The notes beneath the pieces are model-generated. The model had not been told where the DNA came from. It did not search any database and saw only the letters and a list, made by a program, of their open reading frames with translations. Source: Anaerostipes faecalis (GTDB lineage Bacteria; Bacillota; Clostridia; Lachnospirales; Lachnospiraceae). From it: a DNA stretch of 64,000 nt. Positions 41,550 through 51,095 of this stretch are shown here, in pieces. Numbering within the stretch: the first letter of the stretch is position 1; each line of letters opens with the position of its first letter. Both the position numbers and the translations under genes were made by a program. Location of the stretch: NCBI RefSeq assembly GCF_018982945.1, contig NZ_JABRXE010000003.1, positions 124,001 through 188,000 of the forward strand, read 5' to 3'.

Positions 41550-42671
41550 TTATGATTTTCGTGTCACAAAAAACGCTGCAAACAAAGCTGTAATAGGAAC
41601 TGTAAGAACAACCCCAAGACTTCCTGATAATCCCTGCATGATCTCAATACCTATGATATAGGAATTGGCCAGCTGACGATAGCTTAGATCATAAGCATAA
41701 TTGGTAATCAAAGTAGTTAATGAACCACCTACATAGGCAAAGATTAAAGTATTGGTCATGGTTCCCATCATATCTCTTCCAACACGAATTCCAGACATGA
41801 ATAATTTGGATGCAGGCAGTGCCGGATCTGTCTCATGAATTTCCTGAATAGTGGAAGCAATGGACATTCCCACATCCATCACCGCTCCAAGAGCTGAAAT
41901 AATAATCCCTGCAAACAGTAATTGTCCTATTTTAATAGAAGAATTTTGTGCCACATAATTTAGTGTTTCAATATCTGATACATTATACCCTGTAATTCCT
42001 GCTGCTTTTCCAAACAATATTGCTGCAACAGCTGCAATAGCGACTCCACAGGTTGTTCCTATGATAGCTGATAATGTTTTTGTGGTATATCCGCCAAGAA
42101 GTCCCAGTGTTACAACAGTCGTAAATGCAGCAACAATAATGGACATTAAGATTGGAGATACCCCCTGATACATCAGAGGAAACATAAGATATACGATACA
42201 TACAAATGCAAATCCAAGACTTGCTATAGCTTCCACTCCTTTTTTCCCTCCAATCAGACATACAACTGCTGCAAAAATCAGAGCAAATCCATAAATTGCC
42301 ATAGTACGATCCTGACTATACACCGTAACACTTGTATTTGCATCTGCTGTATTTACAATGACAATGACCTTTGTACCAATTTTACAATTTGCTCCAAATA
42401 AAGTTCCGTCAGGATTAATGGCATTCATTTCTTTTCCGGAATATGTTCCGGTTTTTATTTTAACCATAACTTCCTGGGTTCCATAGCGGTTCCCATCTTC
42501 TGCCAGATTATCCTTGGTAATTTGAGTAACAACTGCTTTTTCATATGTCTGACCTTTCGTTGATACCATCTGCTTTTTTTCAAATTGATTGCATCGGATC
42601 AAAACAGCCACAAATATAATCCCAATGATAATTCCTATTACAATCTTTTTCCAATTTACTGTTATCTTCAT
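41550..42671 (-). CDS. YibE/F-like integral membrane protein
   Basis: The 373-residue protein has an N-terminal TM (about 10-25), an extracytoplasmic beta-rich domain (about 30-125, including VKIKTGTYSGKEMNAINP) and then seven or eight helices. This is the YibE/F-like arrangement found widely in Firmicutes, often encoded as one or two proteins. The function is unknown; a transport role is often assumed. It stands alone here, between the aroF leader and truncated repeat copy H. Confidence 0.82.
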   Translation of the reverse strand: MKITVNWKKIVIGIIIGIIFVAVLIRCNQFEKKQMVSTKGQTYEKAVVTQITKDNLAEDGNRYGTQEVMVKIKTGTYSGKEMNAINPDGTLFGANCKIGTKVIVIVNTADANTSVTVYSQDRTMAIYGFALIFAAVVCLIGGKKGVEAIASLGFAFVCIVYLMFPLMYQGVSPILMSIIVAAFTTVVTLGLLGGYTTKTLSAIIGTTCGVAIAAVAAILFGKAAGITGYNVSDIETLNYVAQNSSIKIGQLLFAGIIISALGAVMDVGMSIASTIQEIHETDPALPASKLFMSGIRVGRDMMGTMTNTLIFAYVGGSLTTLITNYAYDLSYRQLANSYIIGIEIMQGLSGSLGVVLTVPITALFAAFFVTRKS

Positions 42672-42703
42672 AAATAAACTCTTCCTTCATGTTATATATG
42701 TTA

Positions 42704-42745
42704 GAACAAAGCGGACAAGTCCGCTATCAACTCCCTATGTAATAA
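42704..42745 (+). repeat. Internally deleted repeat (copy H)
   Basis: Module 1 is intact (AGCGGACAAGTCCGCT). The sequence then jumps from ATCAACTCCCT (module 2) to ATGTAATAA (end of module 4). The short CCCT/CCTATGTA similarity at the junction could have served for deletion by slippage. It ends at the A-tract of the phosphoesterase terminator. Confidence 0.78.
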
Positions 42746-42779
42746 CAAAACCTGAACCCGACATAAAGGATGTTCAGGC
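42745..42779. terminator. Terminator of the metallophosphoesterase gene
   Basis: On the minus strand CCTGAAC pairs with GTTCAGG around a 14-nt loop, followed by TTTTGTT. It lies about 35 nt after the phosphoesterase stop. Confidence 0.65.
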
Positions 42780-42812
42780 CCAGGCAATGTATATATTTTA
42801 TTATTTATATTA

Positions 42813-44918
42813 TTATCTTACAGTAACTTTTTTTGTTGTGCTGTAAGAACCATAATAACGTTTTCCGCTAACTGTCTTAAATGAACGAGCTTTTACATAA
42901 TATTTTTTGCCCTTCTTTAATTTGCTTAATTTCAAAACAGATGTATGTGTATTCTTACTTACAACTTTTTTATTGCTGAATTTACTGTTTGTTGCATAAA
43001 CAATTTCATATCCGGAAGCCTTGGAATCTTTCTTCCATTTAATTGTCAATGCTTTCTTTATTTTGTTAGATACAGACACAGACTGTTTCTTTGGAACAAC
43101 CGTGATTGTAATGTTCTTTGTAGCAGATTTGTACTGGCTAGTTACAGAAGCTTTGACTGTAATAACAGCCTTTCCTGTACCTTTGATTGTCACATTTCCT
43201 TTGCTGTCAACTGTAGCTACATTCTTGTTAGATGTTGTATAGCTTAATTTTCCATTACCGTTTGTTTTTGCATTTAATGCAAATGGTTTAGACCCATAAA
43301 CTTTTGTATAAGAAGATGTACCTGTAATCTTCTGTTCCTTAAGTTCCTGTTTTGGTTCTTCTGCTTTCTTTACGATTTTATAAGTAGATGATCCTTCTAA
43401 TTCTTTTCCTGTTGTTGCATCATATACTGTTACTTCAAAAGAATCATCTGTTACATTTACTACAGAATAAGTTGGTGTCCATGACTGGCTTCGTTCAGAA
43501 ATAAAATCCTGCTGTGTTGGAATTAAGTTATAGAATTTAGAACCTGTTGCAGAGTTTGCTTCTAAATATACTGTTCCTTCTGGATTTACAACAGTTCCGC
43601 TCTTTGTATTATTTACGATTTCATAGCAGTTGTTCTGATTTGCAAAATCTGCAGATCCGGTATTTGCTGTATTATTATATGCTGTATGATTCTTTCCATC
43701 TCCCTGCAGCTGATAAGTTCTGGAGTATGTATGATCATGTCCCTGAAGAACTACATCGATATCATATTTATCCATCAATGGTGTTAACTGGGTTCTTAAA
43801 ATCATACCGTCAGAATCTGAATGGTCATAACCAGATCCATAAATATCCTGATGGAACATAACAACTTTCCATTTTGCATCTTTATTTTCTTTCACTGCCT
43901 TACGGATAACATTTTCATGAGTTGCACAGTTATAATTGTTTGTATCTAATACAATGAAAAGTGTATTTCCATAAGTGTAGTAGTAGTCTGTTCCTGCCGC
44001 TGTCTTTCCTTCTGTATACTGTTTTGGACTCTTTGTTGATGTTGTATCATTTTCATCGAATGAATTTGGATTATTATAATGTAATGAATACTGATTAGAG
44101 CTTGAATCATGGTTACCGATGGTTGTAGCAACAGGAAGAGATCTCAATGCTTCTGCCCCTAAATATCCTGCATACTCTCTTTCATTTGCACCATAGTTTA
44201 CCTGATCCCCTGCTGACGCAATAAAACTTACATTAGAATGATTAGCTACCGCCTGATTTAACACCTTATTCCAGTTGTAACTGTCATTTCTTGCTGCAAG
44301 ATTTGCATTTGCATCTGAAGTAACTTTGTTACCTGCATTACTCATTGAATCCCCTTCCGTACTGGTCTGTCCTTTAGAGGCTCCAATCTGAGGGTCTCCT
44401 ACATATAGGAAAGAGTAATTTTTAAAGGATTTTACAGAATATTTCTGTGCATCCTGCCACTGACCGTTCTGAAATACCTGATAGTAGTAAGTGGTATTTT
44501 CTTTTAAATCTTTTACCGTTGCCTTATTGGAATAATACTGGACATCAGAAATTACAACTGATTGTGTCTGCTTTCCTTCGTATTCTACAGCTGCTGTCAT
44601 ATCTTTATTGTCCGCAATACGAACCTTTGGAGTTTCTTCAGTTTTGCTATACCATGCAAAGTTAAGCTGGCTTTGATTTACACCTGGTGTCAATGATACA
44701 TTTTCATAATTGCTGCTGTATGCTTCCCAGTTATCTTTCCATGTCTTCCAATCTGCTGATGTGGAAGCATCATTCCAGTGTTCTGTTGCTGCCTGAACAT
44801 TAGATGTATTTGGAACTGCAGCGAAACATCCGCCTGTAAGCATCATAGCTGAAAGAGCAATAACCGCAGTACGTTTCATGCTTCCACGTTTTATACTTCT
44901 TCTAATTGTTCGAATCAT
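42813..44918 (-). CDS. Secreted purple-acid-type metallophosphoesterase with Ig-like domains
   Basis: The 701-residue exported enzyme has a signal peptide (about 1-43, cleaved near NVQAATEHW), a purple-acid-phosphatase N-terminal fibronectin-like domain (about 70-165), and a calcineurin-like phosphoesterase core with metal ligands in YVGDPQIG, ASAGDQVNYG, IGNHDSS, MFHQDIYGSG and LQGHDHTYSR. A bacterial Ig-like domain (about 540-615) and a final fibronectin-like domain (about 620-701) follow. No LPXTG or C-terminal TM is seen, so it is probably released or wall-associated. Expected role: phosphate scavenging from extracellular esters or nucleotides. Confidence 0.9.
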   Translation of the reverse strand: MIRTIRRSIKRGSMKRTAVIALSAMMLTGGCFAAVPNTSNVQAATEHWNDASTSADWKTWKDNWEAYSSNYENVSLTPGVNQSQLNFAWYSKTEETPKVRIADNKDMTAAVEYEGKQTQSVVISDVQYYSNKATVKDLKENTTYYYQVFQNGQWQDAQKYSVKSFKNYSFLYVGDPQIGASKGQTSTEGDSMSNAGNKVTSDANANLAARNDSYNWNKVLNQAVANHSNVSFIASAGDQVNYGANEREYAGYLGAEALRSLPVATTIGNHDSSSNQYSLHYNNPNSFDENDTTSTKSPKQYTEGKTAAGTDYYYTYGNTLFIVLDTNNYNCATHENVIRKAVKENKDAKWKVVMFHQDIYGSGYDHSDSDGMILRTQLTPLMDKYDIDVVLQGHDHTYSRTYQLQGDGKNHTAYNNTANTGSADFANQNNCYEIVNNTKSGTVVNPEGTVYLEANSATGSKFYNLIPTQQDFISERSQSWTPTYSVVNVTDDSFEVTVYDATTGKELEGSSTYKIVKKAEEPKQELKEQKITGTSSYTKVYGSKPFALNAKTNGNGKLSYTTSNKNVATVDSKGNVTIKGTGKAVITVKASVTSQYKSATKNITITVVPKKQSVSVSNKIKKALTIKWKKDSKASGYEIVYATNSKFSNKKVVSKNTHTSVLKLSKLKKGKKYYVKARSFKTVSGKRYYGSYSTTKKVTVR

Positions 44919-45044
44919 AACAATAGTTCCTCCTTTTCAATCGTTGTCTATGATCTATCCTTGCTTAAAAGGATAGCCTTTTTCCATTGGAGGTTCTATC
45001 ATGAAAAGGAAAACCTTATGTTAAATTTTTTTAATATATAAAAC

Positions 45045-46400
45045 TTAATAGATTCGCAGTAACTGCCATTTTCCTTTTATATATCTGACCATAAACATAA
45101 TGGCACGCACTACCCAATCCAGTGTCATTGCAACCCATACCCCAAAGACTCCCATATGAAGCCAGTTCCCAAGTACTATACTTAAAAATATTCGGAAGAT
45201 CCACATGGATACAATCGCTGTAATCATACAGTAACGCACATCATTAGCAGCTCTCAGGGTATTCGGAAGGGTAAAGGAAATCGGCCATATGGTAATACAG
45301 CACAATGTATGATAAATCATAAGTTTCTCTGTAAGTGCCGCTGTTTCCGGTGATAAATGATAGGCTTTGATGATAATTGGAAGAGCAAGAACAATCAGTG
45401 CATTTGATATAAGCATTGTTCCATAAACGATTTTCATCAGTTTCTTTGTATAATATCTGGCATTTTCATAATCTCCTGCTCCAACACATCTGGAAACTAC
45501 CGTCAGCACAGCAAAACCAATGGCCAGTCCTGGAATAATCTCAAACTGTGCAATCAGATTGCTGACCGCATTTGCAGTAATGGAAGATGTACCGTATCCT
45601 GCAATTAGACTCAATACAAGGATTTTTCCCAGCTGAAACATACTATTTTCAATTCCATTAGGTACACCAATATGTAAGATTTTCTGAATCAGGTAACCTT
45701 TAAAAGCAAAGTGAAAATGATGGCTTAAATGTACTGCCTGATTTCTGTTCTTAATTAATATCAGCATAATTACAGCCGCAATGATTCTTGAAACAAGTGT
45801 GGGAATCGCAGCTCCTTCCACACCCATTCCCATTCCATATATCATAATAGCATTACCTGCAATATTAATCCCATTCATTAACATAGACATATTCATGGCA
45901 ACTTTTGAATTTCCCATTGTACGAAATAATGCTGCACATCCATTATAAACAGCTATAAACGGAATAGATGCTGTTACGATCAAAAGGTATATTCTGGCAT
46001 TATACATAACATCAGGTTCAATCTGTCCAAAGACTCCATGAAGAATAAAATTCCGTAGTAAATATATTACTGCCATGATAATAACAGACAATGCTGTAAT
46101 AAACATGATCAGCTGATCTGCTGTCTTACATGCCATCACATGTTTTCTCTGTCCCAGATACTGGCCCGTCACCACAGCACCTCCTGTAGCCAGTGCAGCA
46201 AATACATTAATCATCAGCACCATAACACTATCTACCAGCGATACTCCGGAAACAGCTGCTTCTCCAACACTTGCTGTCATAATTGAATCGGCAAGTCCCA
46301 CTGTAACTACCAGAAGCTGTTCAATAATCAGCGGAATAATTAACTGTTTTAAATCCTTGTTCGAAAATAATCTGTTTTTTTGATTTTCTGCTTTTTCCAT
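45045..46400 (-). CDS. MATE-family efflux transporter
   Basis: The 451-residue protein has twelve predicted TM helices in two homologous halves and MATE hallmarks (IPLIIEQLLVVTVGLADSIM, GGAVVTGQYLGQ). MATE proteins export cationic drugs or metabolites in exchange for Na+ or H+. It differs clearly from the second MATE at 52.9 kb, which belongs to another subgroup (DinF/NorM-like opening LTKGKISSLL). The RBS is weak and distant. The substrate is unknown. Confidence 0.92.
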   Translation of the reverse strand: MEKAENQKNRLFSNKDLKQLIIPLIIEQLLVVTVGLADSIMTASVGEAAVSGVSLVDSVMVLMINVFAALATGGAVVTGQYLGQRKHVMACKTADQLIMFITALSVIIMAVIYLLRNFILHGVFGQIEPDVMYNARIYLLIVTASIPFIAVYNGCAALFRTMGNSKVAMNMSMLMNGINIAGNAIMIYGMGMGVEGAAIPTLVSRIIAAVIMLILIKNRNQAVHLSHHFHFAFKGYLIQKILHIGVPNGIENSMFQLGKILVLSLIAGYGTSSITANAVSNLIAQFEIIPGLAIGFAVLTVVSRCVGAGDYENARYYTKKLMKIVYGTMLISNALIVLALPIIIKAYHLSPETAALTEKLMIYHTLCCITIWPISFTLPNTLRAANDVRYCMITAIVSMWIFRIFLSIVLGNWLHMGVFGVWVAMTLDWVVRAIMFMVRYIKGKWQLLRIY

Positions 46401-46530
46401 TATTTTTCTTTATTCCCCCTCTTTTTCAAACAAATAATCTTTGATTTCCAAATTTCTGTTTTTATGTTAAACCCATTTATTTTTTTATTCAAGAGAAAAA
46501 CCCTATAATTTATGTTTTCTCTGATTTTGC

Positions 46531-46565
46531 AAAAAAATATACAGGCTGTATATAACAACCTGTAC
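46531..46565 (-). terminator. Terminator of the aminotransferase operon
   Basis: On the minus strand TACAGG pairs with CCTGTA around a 13-nt loop, followed by TATTTTTTT. It closes the HAD-DUF6472-aminotransferase unit. The rest of the 46401-46650 gap is AT-rich; a possible 19-codon ORF there was not accepted. Confidence 0.65.
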
Positions 46566-46650
46566 ATTTTGCACATTCTTGTTTATGAATTAACATAGTC
46601 TATGATCACTTTGACTGCTTTTTCCATATCCATCCGTACCATATTAATAA

Positions 46651-47871
46651 TTATGATATTTGATGATATCCTGCTAAAAATTCATCCAGCCCTTTACATG
46701 CCTTTTTCAGCTGATCTATATTAGGAAGATATACGATTCGGAAATGATCCGGTTCTTCCCAGTGGAATCCTCCTCCATGAGTCAGAAGAATATGTTTCTC
46801 TTTAAGGAAATCCAAAACAAATTTTTCATCATCCGTAATGTTAAATTTCTTTATATCGATCTTAGGGAAAATATAAAATGCGGCTTTCGGTTTTACCGCA
46901 CTGATTCCCGGTATCTCATTTAACGCCTCATAAATATAATTACGCTGTTCGTATACACGACCTCCCGGAAGCAAAGCTTCATCCGTTGTCTTCGGTCCTC
47001 CTAAAGCAGTCTGAATAATAGACTGAGCTGGTACATTGGCACAAAGTCTCATGGATGACAATAAATTCAAACCTTCTATATATCCCTGAGCACGGGATTT
47101 ATCTCCACTTAAACTCATCCATCCACAGCGATATCCCGCAATTCTGTGAGATTTAGACAATCCGTTAAATGTTACAACCATCAAATCCGGAGCCAGTGAT
47201 GCTATGGAAACATGCTCCAGATCATCCATGACCAAACGGTCATAAATTTCATCTGAAAAAATAATCAGTCCATTTTCTCTGGCAACCTTAACGATATCCA
47301 GCAAAACTTCCTTTGGATACAATGCTCCTGTAGGATTGTTTGGATTAATGATGACGATACCTTTCGTATTTGGTGTTACTTTCTTCCGGATATCTTCAAT
47401 ATCAGGATACCACTCTGCTTCCTCGTCACAAATATAATGAACTGCAGTTCCTCCTGCCAAAGTTACAGATGCTGTCCAAAGAGGATAATCCGGTGCAGGC
47501 ACCAATATTTCATCTCCCGGATTTAATAATCCCTGCATGGACATGGTAATCAATTCACTGACACCATTTCCTGTATAAATATCATCCACCCCCACATTTG
47601 GAATATTTTTATACTGACAATACTGCATAATCGCTTTCCTTGCCGAAAATAACCCTTTGGCGTCAGAATATCCTTCTGTGTCTCTCAGATTCATCATCAT
47701 ATCCTGAACAATCTCATCTGGTGCCATAAATCGAAATGGTGCCGGATTTCCAATATTCAATTTTAGGATATCCTTTCCCTCCCGAATCATACGATTAGCT
47801 TCATCCATAACCGGCCCTCTGATATCGTAACATACATAATCTAATTTTGATGATTTTTCAAACTTATCCAT
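46651..47871 (-). CDS. PLP-dependent aminotransferase (alanine aminotransferase-like, class I)
   Basis: The 406-residue fold-type I enzyme has the substrate loop LNIGNPAPF, PLP-binding NPNNPTGALY, the SDEIYDRLVMD segment and Schiff-base Lys240 in TFNGLSKSHRIAGYRCGW. It resembles AlaA/AlaT-type glutamate-pyruvate aminotransferases by length and motifs, but aspartate or aromatic specificity cannot be excluded. It is 9 nt downstream of a small Cys-containing protein and a HAD phosphatase, probably in one transcript. Confidence 0.9.
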   Translation of the reverse strand: MDKFEKSSKLDYVCYDIRGPVMDEANRMIREGKDILKLNIGNPAPFRFMAPDEIVQDMMMNLRDTEGYSDAKGLFSARKAIMQYCQYKNIPNVGVDDIYTGNGVSELITMSMQGLLNPGDEILVPAPDYPLWTASVTLAGGTAVHYICDEEAEWYPDIEDIRKKVTPNTKGIVIINPNNPTGALYPKEVLLDIVKVARENGLIIFSDEIYDRLVMDDLEHVSIASLAPDLMVVTFNGLSKSHRIAGYRCGWMSLSGDKSRAQGYIEGLNLLSSMRLCANVPAQSIIQTALGGPKTTDEALLPGGRVYEQRNYIYEALNEIPGISAVKPKAAFYIFPKIDIKKFNITDDEKFVLDFLKEKHILLTHGGGFHWEEPDHFRIVYLPNIDQLKKACKGLDEFLAGYHQIS

Positions 47872-47880
47872 ACTATCCTC

Positions 47881-48072
47881 CTACATCTGTTTTCTGACAA
47901 TTGCATATTCATCATCCATCTGAAAATAAGGACAATCCCAATCACTGCTGCTCATAAATCTTGCCATTTCATCCTCATCCAGGTTTACTTCACACACATA
48001 ATATTCATATTCTTCATCATACACATAATTACTGCAATATTCGCAGCCTGCACTTTTTCTTTTCTTTCCCAA
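47881..48072 (-). CDS. Small Cys-containing protein, DUF6472-like
   Basis: The 63-residue acidic protein has four cysteines (Cys10, Cys13, Cys27, Cys47: CEYC, YVCEV and WDCPYF) that could bind one Zn or Fe ion. The pattern and length match the DUF6472 group of small Clostridial proteins. It lies 3 nt after the HAD gene and 9 nt before the aminotransferase gene, so it is translated from the same mRNA. Its function is unknown. Confidence 0.7.
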   Translation of the reverse strand: MGKKRKSAGCEYCSNYVYDEEYEYYVCEVNLDEDEMARFMSSSDWDCPYFQMDDEYAIVRKQM

Positions 48073-48075
48073 TTT

Positions 48076-48759
48076 CTATTCCTTCCATAAATTCTTTTCC
48101 AGCTCTTTAGCAAAATCCAAAAGAGACTTATATTTTCCAAATAGTAAATTATCTACCAAACTGGTATCTTTGACAAGGTCAGGAATAATGACCGGCATCA
48201 TTCCTGCTCTATAAGCAGCGCGTATTCCATTGGCTGCATCTTCCAGTGCAATAGCTTTCTCTGGTGCAACATCCAGTCCCTTACAGGCAGTCAGATAAAT
48301 TTCCGGTTCCGGTTTTCCGCGTTTTACCATGTTTCCGGTAACTACCATCTGAAAATAATCTCTGATACCCTCTCTTTTCAGATTCCCGAAAGCATGTTCC
48401 TGGCTGGAAGATGTTGCCACTGCCATCTTGATTCCATGTCTTTTTAAAAGATTTAACAGTTCATGTAATCCTTCCTTGGCTGGAACCCCACTGTCTTTTG
48501 ACATTTCATAATAAGCATTCCTATATGTATCCATGAATTTCAGAAACGGAAACTCCTGTCCATAGTGTTTTTTAAAATATTTTTCCCTGTCATCACGATT
48601 AAGTCCCATGGTATTGACTATGTTATGTCCAAGAGGCCCATATCCCAGAATTTCTCCTGCCTGATCCCATGATTTCTGAACATATCTCTCACTGTCAAAC
48701 ATAAGACCATCCATATCAAATACAACAGCCTGTAATTCTTTTAATTTATGTAAATCCAT
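48076..48759 (-). CDS. HAD-superfamily phosphatase, beta-phosphoglucomutase-like
   Basis: The 227-residue protein has HAD motif I VVFDMDGLMFDSE (Asp15, Asp17), motif II Ser in MAVATSSSQ, motif III Lys in KRGKPEPEIY and motif IV in ALEDAANGIRAA, with a helical C1 cap between motifs I and II. This subfamily contains beta-phosphoglucomutase and small sugar-phosphate phosphatases; the substrate cannot be assigned. It is the first gene of the HAD-DUF6472-aminotransferase unit. Confidence 0.9.
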   Translation of the reverse strand: MDLHKLKELQAVVFDMDGLMFDSERYVQKSWDQAGEILGYGPLGHNIVNTMGLNRDDREKYFKKHYGQEFPFLKFMDTYRNAYYEMSKDSGVPAKEGLHELLNLLKRHGIKMAVATSSSQEHAFGNLKREGIRDYFQMVVTGNMVKRGKPEPEIYLTACKGLDVAPEKAIALEDAANGIRAAYRAGMMPVIIPDLVKDTSLVDNLLFGKYKSLLDFAKELEKNLWKE

Positions 48760-48843
48760 TTGTCATACCTTCCCTGACTTCATATTTAAACTGTCAATTA
48801 AATATATTATAAGTCAAAAATATCAGGAGTACAATATAACCAT

Positions 48844-48897
48844 AAAAACCTCCAAACTGATATAAGACAAAAAATTACTCAGTTTAGAGGTTTTTAT
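48844..48897 (-). terminator. Terminator of the PRD regulator gene
   Basis: AAAAACCTC-AAACTGA pairs with TCAGTTT-GAGGTTTTT (one bulge) around a 16-nt loop, just after the regulator's stop codon. Confidence 0.8.
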
Positions 48898-48903
48898 TTT
48901 ATT

Positions 48904-50946
48904 CTATGAACAAGTTATACTTTCAAATATTTGATCTACTGTCTGCAACATGCTTATTTTCTTTGCATTTCCCTGCTTTTTTCCTAACTGGACAATAGCT
49001 TTTAAGATTTCCAGATAATCTTTGTCTCCTATAGAAGCAAAACAGAACAGGAGATAAACTTTATTTTCCTTTTCGGTAAACTGGATTCCATCTTTTGAAA
49101 CCAACAGACTTAAACAATCCTGATGAACCCCAAAATCTTTATTGGCATGAGCTAATCCCACGCCTTCACTTACTACAATATAATCACCGTATTCTTCTAC
49201 ATGTTCTATGGATTTTTCTATGTATCGAGGTTCAATATATCCTTTCTTTTCTAACGGCTCCGCCGATTTATACATTGCTTCTTTCCATGTCATCTGATTG
49301 TGGCATACCTGAATAAATTCTTTTTTTAACATTCCTTCCAATGCGTTTTTCTGTTTTTTTGAATTTGTTTTTTGATATTCTTCCACCGTCTCAGTAATCT
49401 TCTCACAAATCAGATTAGCCAGTTTCCTATCATCCACCACGTCCTGAATCATATTTTCTAACTGCTTTATTGTTGGCTTCATTGGACTTGATAAGACTTT
49501 CTGTTTTTGAAATGTCATTTTCTGAATTAGATTTAAATCTTCCATTTTTAAAAACGGATGTACTCTGATCACCGGATATTGATCCGTCTTTATGGAAACA
49601 GTAGAAATGATAAAATCAACTGTTACTTTTTTCATTTCTAACTGCTTTAGTACCTCATCTACTGCCAACACTCCTAAAATATTAAAATCAAAATAATTTT
49701 TAATCTGGGCTTCCAGATATTTTCCAGTAGCCATACTTCCTGGACAGACAATAATCACAGAAAGCCTTTGTACATACCTTCTGTTTCTTATAATTGCAAC
49801 ACAAATATGAATTACAATGGATTTCTTCATATTTTCGCTTAGTTTATATGATAAAAAACGCTCCAGAATAAAGCTGTTTTTATTTACCAGTTCTTCTAGA
49901 TCTTCATAATTAATAAAACCATCATAATCATCCGGAAGTTGAACTTCATAATTTCCCCAATCCTTCATTTTCATAATATGCATTAATAATGAATCCATCA
50001 GCTTTGTATCATTAAGCAATCCATAATGAATCTCTTTATCTATTGCTTCAACAAAATGCATAATAACTTTATATAATTCAATTTCATCTACTGTTTTAAC
50101 AAAAGAATACAATTTATGCTTTTCTAAATAGTTCTGAAAGTCTTCCATCATTTCCTGGGTAACATTGATATTTAACATATACCCTGCATATAAAATCATA
50201 TGCTCAATTCCAGACAAATTTTTTTTATTTCGAATTAATCTTCCATCTTTTTTGCAAAAATTAAACACTACAAATAAATACAACACGATATCATAAAAAA
50301 CATCTTCAATAAATACCATATTACATACCTGCATATATTCTTGCATATATGAAAAAATATCCGAAAAACTATAACGAATATTCATACGGTCAATGATCAT
50401 TCTCTGAAAGAAACCATCATTTTTTATATTAATCGCTATCTCCCTGTACAGACTGGTTAATATCTCAATTTTTATTTTTTCACTGCATTTCAGAAACATG
50501 CCTTTTCCCGGGTCAACCATAAGTTCAGCTCCATAGTCTGCAAATTTATCCTTAATCCCTTCAATATCATTTACAATAGTAATTCGGCTAACATATAATT
50601 CTTCTGCAAATTTCTGCATAGTCAGATGTCGGCGACTGATGGTTAAAATCATCATAATATAAATCTGTCGTTCTTTTGTTGACAGCTTATACATATATGT
50701 ATCCATTTCATAGAGATATTTCTCAACAATACTCTCATTAAAATCTTTTGCCTTTGCCAGCTCACCTTTTTCCGTAATAGATATTCCAGACATAGGAATA
50801 GTATTTAAAAACTGATTGATTTCTTTGATATCATTACGCAAGGTTTTCTGCGATATCTGATACTCAGCAGCAAGTTCTTTTATCGTTAAAATCCGATCAC
50901 TGTTCTTTATGATTTTTTGTATAATCTCGGTACTACGCTTTCGCAT
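48904..50946 (-). CDS. PRD-domain transcriptional regulator with PTS EIIB/EIIA-like domains
   Basis: The 680-residue protein belongs to the MtlR/LicR/ManR activator group. Order: HTH_11 (about 1-60), a second Mga-type HTH (about 85-150), two PRDs (about 175-400), an EIIB-like domain (about 400-490) and a C-terminal EIIA-like domain (about 530-680) with a conserved-looking EGVGLAHANKDFGVHQDC segment. Such proteins are controlled by HPr- and EII-mediated phosphorylation of histidines. No PTS permease or sugar gene is adjacent, so its target is elsewhere or it controls the divergent ABC exporter. AGGGAGG lies before the ATG. Confidence 0.88.
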   Translation of the reverse strand: MRKRSTEIIQKIIKNSDRILTIKELAAEYQISQKTLRNDIKEINQFLNTIPMSGISITEKGELAKAKDFNESIVEKYLYEMDTYMYKLSTKERQIYIMMILTISRRHLTMQKFAEELYVSRITIVNDIEGIKDKFADYGAELMVDPGKGMFLKCSEKIKIEILTSLYREIAINIKNDGFFQRMIIDRMNIRYSFSDIFSYMQEYMQVCNMVFIEDVFYDIVLYLFVVFNFCKKDGRLIRNKKNLSGIEHMILYAGYMLNINVTQEMMEDFQNYLEKHKLYSFVKTVDEIELYKVIMHFVEAIDKEIHYGLLNDTKLMDSLLMHIMKMKDWGNYEVQLPDDYDGFINYEDLEELVNKNSFILERFLSYKLSENMKKSIVIHICVAIIRNRRYVQRLSVIIVCPGSMATGKYLEAQIKNYFDFNILGVLAVDEVLKQLEMKKVTVDFIISTVSIKTDQYPVIRVHPFLKMEDLNLIQKMTFQKQKVLSSPMKPTIKQLENMIQDVVDDRKLANLICEKITETVEEYQKTNSKKQKNALEGMLKKEFIQVCHNQMTWKEAMYKSAEPLEKKGYIEPRYIEKSIEHVEEYGDYIVVSEGVGLAHANKDFGVHQDCLSLLVSKDGIQFTEKENKVYLLFCFASIGDKDYLEILKAIVQLGKKQGNAKKISMLQTVDQIFESITCS

Positions 50947-51095
50947 ATTTTTCCTCCCTGTTTTTTTAAAACAGAATAAGCGGAAATGTTTTTACTACAT
51001 AGAAAAAACCCTTTTTTCAACTATTTCCTATATTCTGGACTTTTCCTTTTCTATGGGATATACTACTTAAATATTTAATGATAGGAGTAATAACC

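Noticed and set aside
46583-46642. Minus-strand 19-codon ORF (MVRMDMEKAVKVIIDYVNS) after the aminotransferase
   Set aside because: No Shine-Dalgarno and no special codon content; too short to support.
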